From Undibacterium paludis (GTDB lineage: Bacteria; Pseudomonadota; Gammaproteobacteria; Burkholderiales; Burkholderiaceae_D): a stretch of DNA of 64,000 nucleotides. Positions 63,842 through 64,000 of the stretch are shown here, piece by piece. The notes beneath the pieces are model-generated. The model saw only the letters and a list, made by a program, of their open reading frames with translations. It was not told where the DNA came from and searched no databases. Position numbers and translations under genes: made by a program. The stretch's first letter is position 1. Each line of letters starts with the position of its first letter. Location of the stretch: NCBI RefSeq assembly GCF_022568815.1, contig NZ_JAKZHX010000001.1, positions 558,001-622,000 on the forward strand, read 5' to 3'.

Positions 63842-64000
63842 TCACAACCCACTCCTAATGTCTCTAACTTCTTCAATTTCAGAGGGGAGGCAAATGTCAA
63901 AGTAGACGACAGCATTCGTTCGCTTATCAGATGTTTGCCATGTGATGGGGCCTTTACCCAACCCCACACTACTTTCACTTGCCTTATAGCTACCCTCATT
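63842..64000 (-). CDS. Second P-loop ATPase paralogue, C-terminal 52 residues only
   Basis: From the right edge leftwards the frame reads NEGSYKASESSVGLGKGPIT, then NAVVYFDICLPSEIEEVRDI and stops at TGA 63842-63844. The paralogue at 61585 ends NNGSYNATKDEGNGRGPITW and VCRSSEIEEVKD, so the two are about half identical over this stretch. The gene continues beyond the window. The 208 bases between the two genes (63634-63841) hold no recognised element. Confidence 0.75.
   Translation of the reverse strand, partial: NEGSYKASESSVGLGKGPITWQTSDKRTNAVVYFDICLPSEIEEVRDIRSGL

Larger units (their letters stand above)
33691..64000. mobile_element. Tn7-like genomic island inserted in comM (left part)
   Basis: The left boundary is defined by the break in comM at 33690/33691, the TGTGAC terminus and three repeats characteristic of TnsB sites. 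The interior holds a TnsE-like gene, defence-like cargo and a tnsA-tnsB-tnsC-tniQ set, and base composition is lower in GC than on the left side. The sequence CAAGG just before 33691 is the expected five-base target duplication, but the right end is not in the window, so it cannot be confirmed. The island is at least 30.3 kb. It cannot be excluded that more than one element is nested here. Confidence 0.8.

Noticed and set aside
63796..63999. Leftward 67-codon frame at the window end
   Set aside because: It is a different frame over the same bases as the C-terminus of the second ATPase paralogue (63842-64000), whose similarity to the first paralogue identifies the true frame.

Overview
The window looks like a betaproteobacterial chromosome, most likely Burkholderiales/Oxalobacteraceae of the Undibacterium kind. 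This is inferred from the gene order torF-like porin, glnK, amtB next to ubiK and comM, from deoC-deoA-deoD, and from the moderate GC content. No rRNA, tRNA or CRISPR array was recognised.

The first 33.7 kb is ordinary chromosome with rich regulation. It opens with a partial DUF1993 gene. A six-gene leftward operon follows, encoding a MacAB-like ABC exporter and an NtrC-type two-component system (499-7786), with a sigma-54 promoter in front of it. Next come ompW with an FNR-like box, ettA, a FliL-like gene, deoCAD and a YigZ-family gene. From 15.0 to 21.8 kb lies a regulatory module: a Ser/Thr kinase with TPRs, an FHA-domain sigma-54 activator, and four uncharacterised genes. Two near-consensus sigma-54 promoters face the uncharacterised genes, and related ATGTAAAT-type palindromes sit on the promoters of both regulators. 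Then come ltaE, a DUF5694 gene, the lapG/lapD c-di-GMP switch pair, a 193-bp MITE with perfect 19-bp ends, a TPR lipoprotein-like gene, and the torF-glnK-amtB nitrogen operon with a sigma-54 promoter and NtrC-like sites.

At 33690/33691 comM is cut after about 76 codons. The new sequence starts with TGTGAC and three 17-bp repeats spaced 20-21 bp, as expected for a Tn7-like transposon end with TnsB sites. From there to the right edge the sequence is more AT-rich and is accessory. It begins with a gene that resembles TnsE, placed at the transposon end. Next is a pocket of defence-like cargo: a caspase/CHAT-like protease inside a 42-bp inverted repeat pair, an SF2 helicase, a PD-(D/E)XK protein, a NERD-NACHT NTPase of 1103 aa, and a UvrD-like helicase with 13 glycines at exact four-residue spacing. 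The island continues with DUF2059-like and Sel1-like secreted proteins, a transglutaminase-like protein without its catalytic Cys, and a frameshifted membrane protein. The transposition genes tniQ-tnsC-tnsB-tnsA (55.4-60.2 kb) come next. Last are a zinc-finger protein and two tandem paralogous P-loop ATPases, the second cut by the window edge. The right end of the element and the rest of comM are not in the window.

The two most interesting systems are the kinase/FHA/sigma-54 module at 15-22 kb and the comM-inserted Tn7-like island with its NACHT, caspase-like and helicase cargo.
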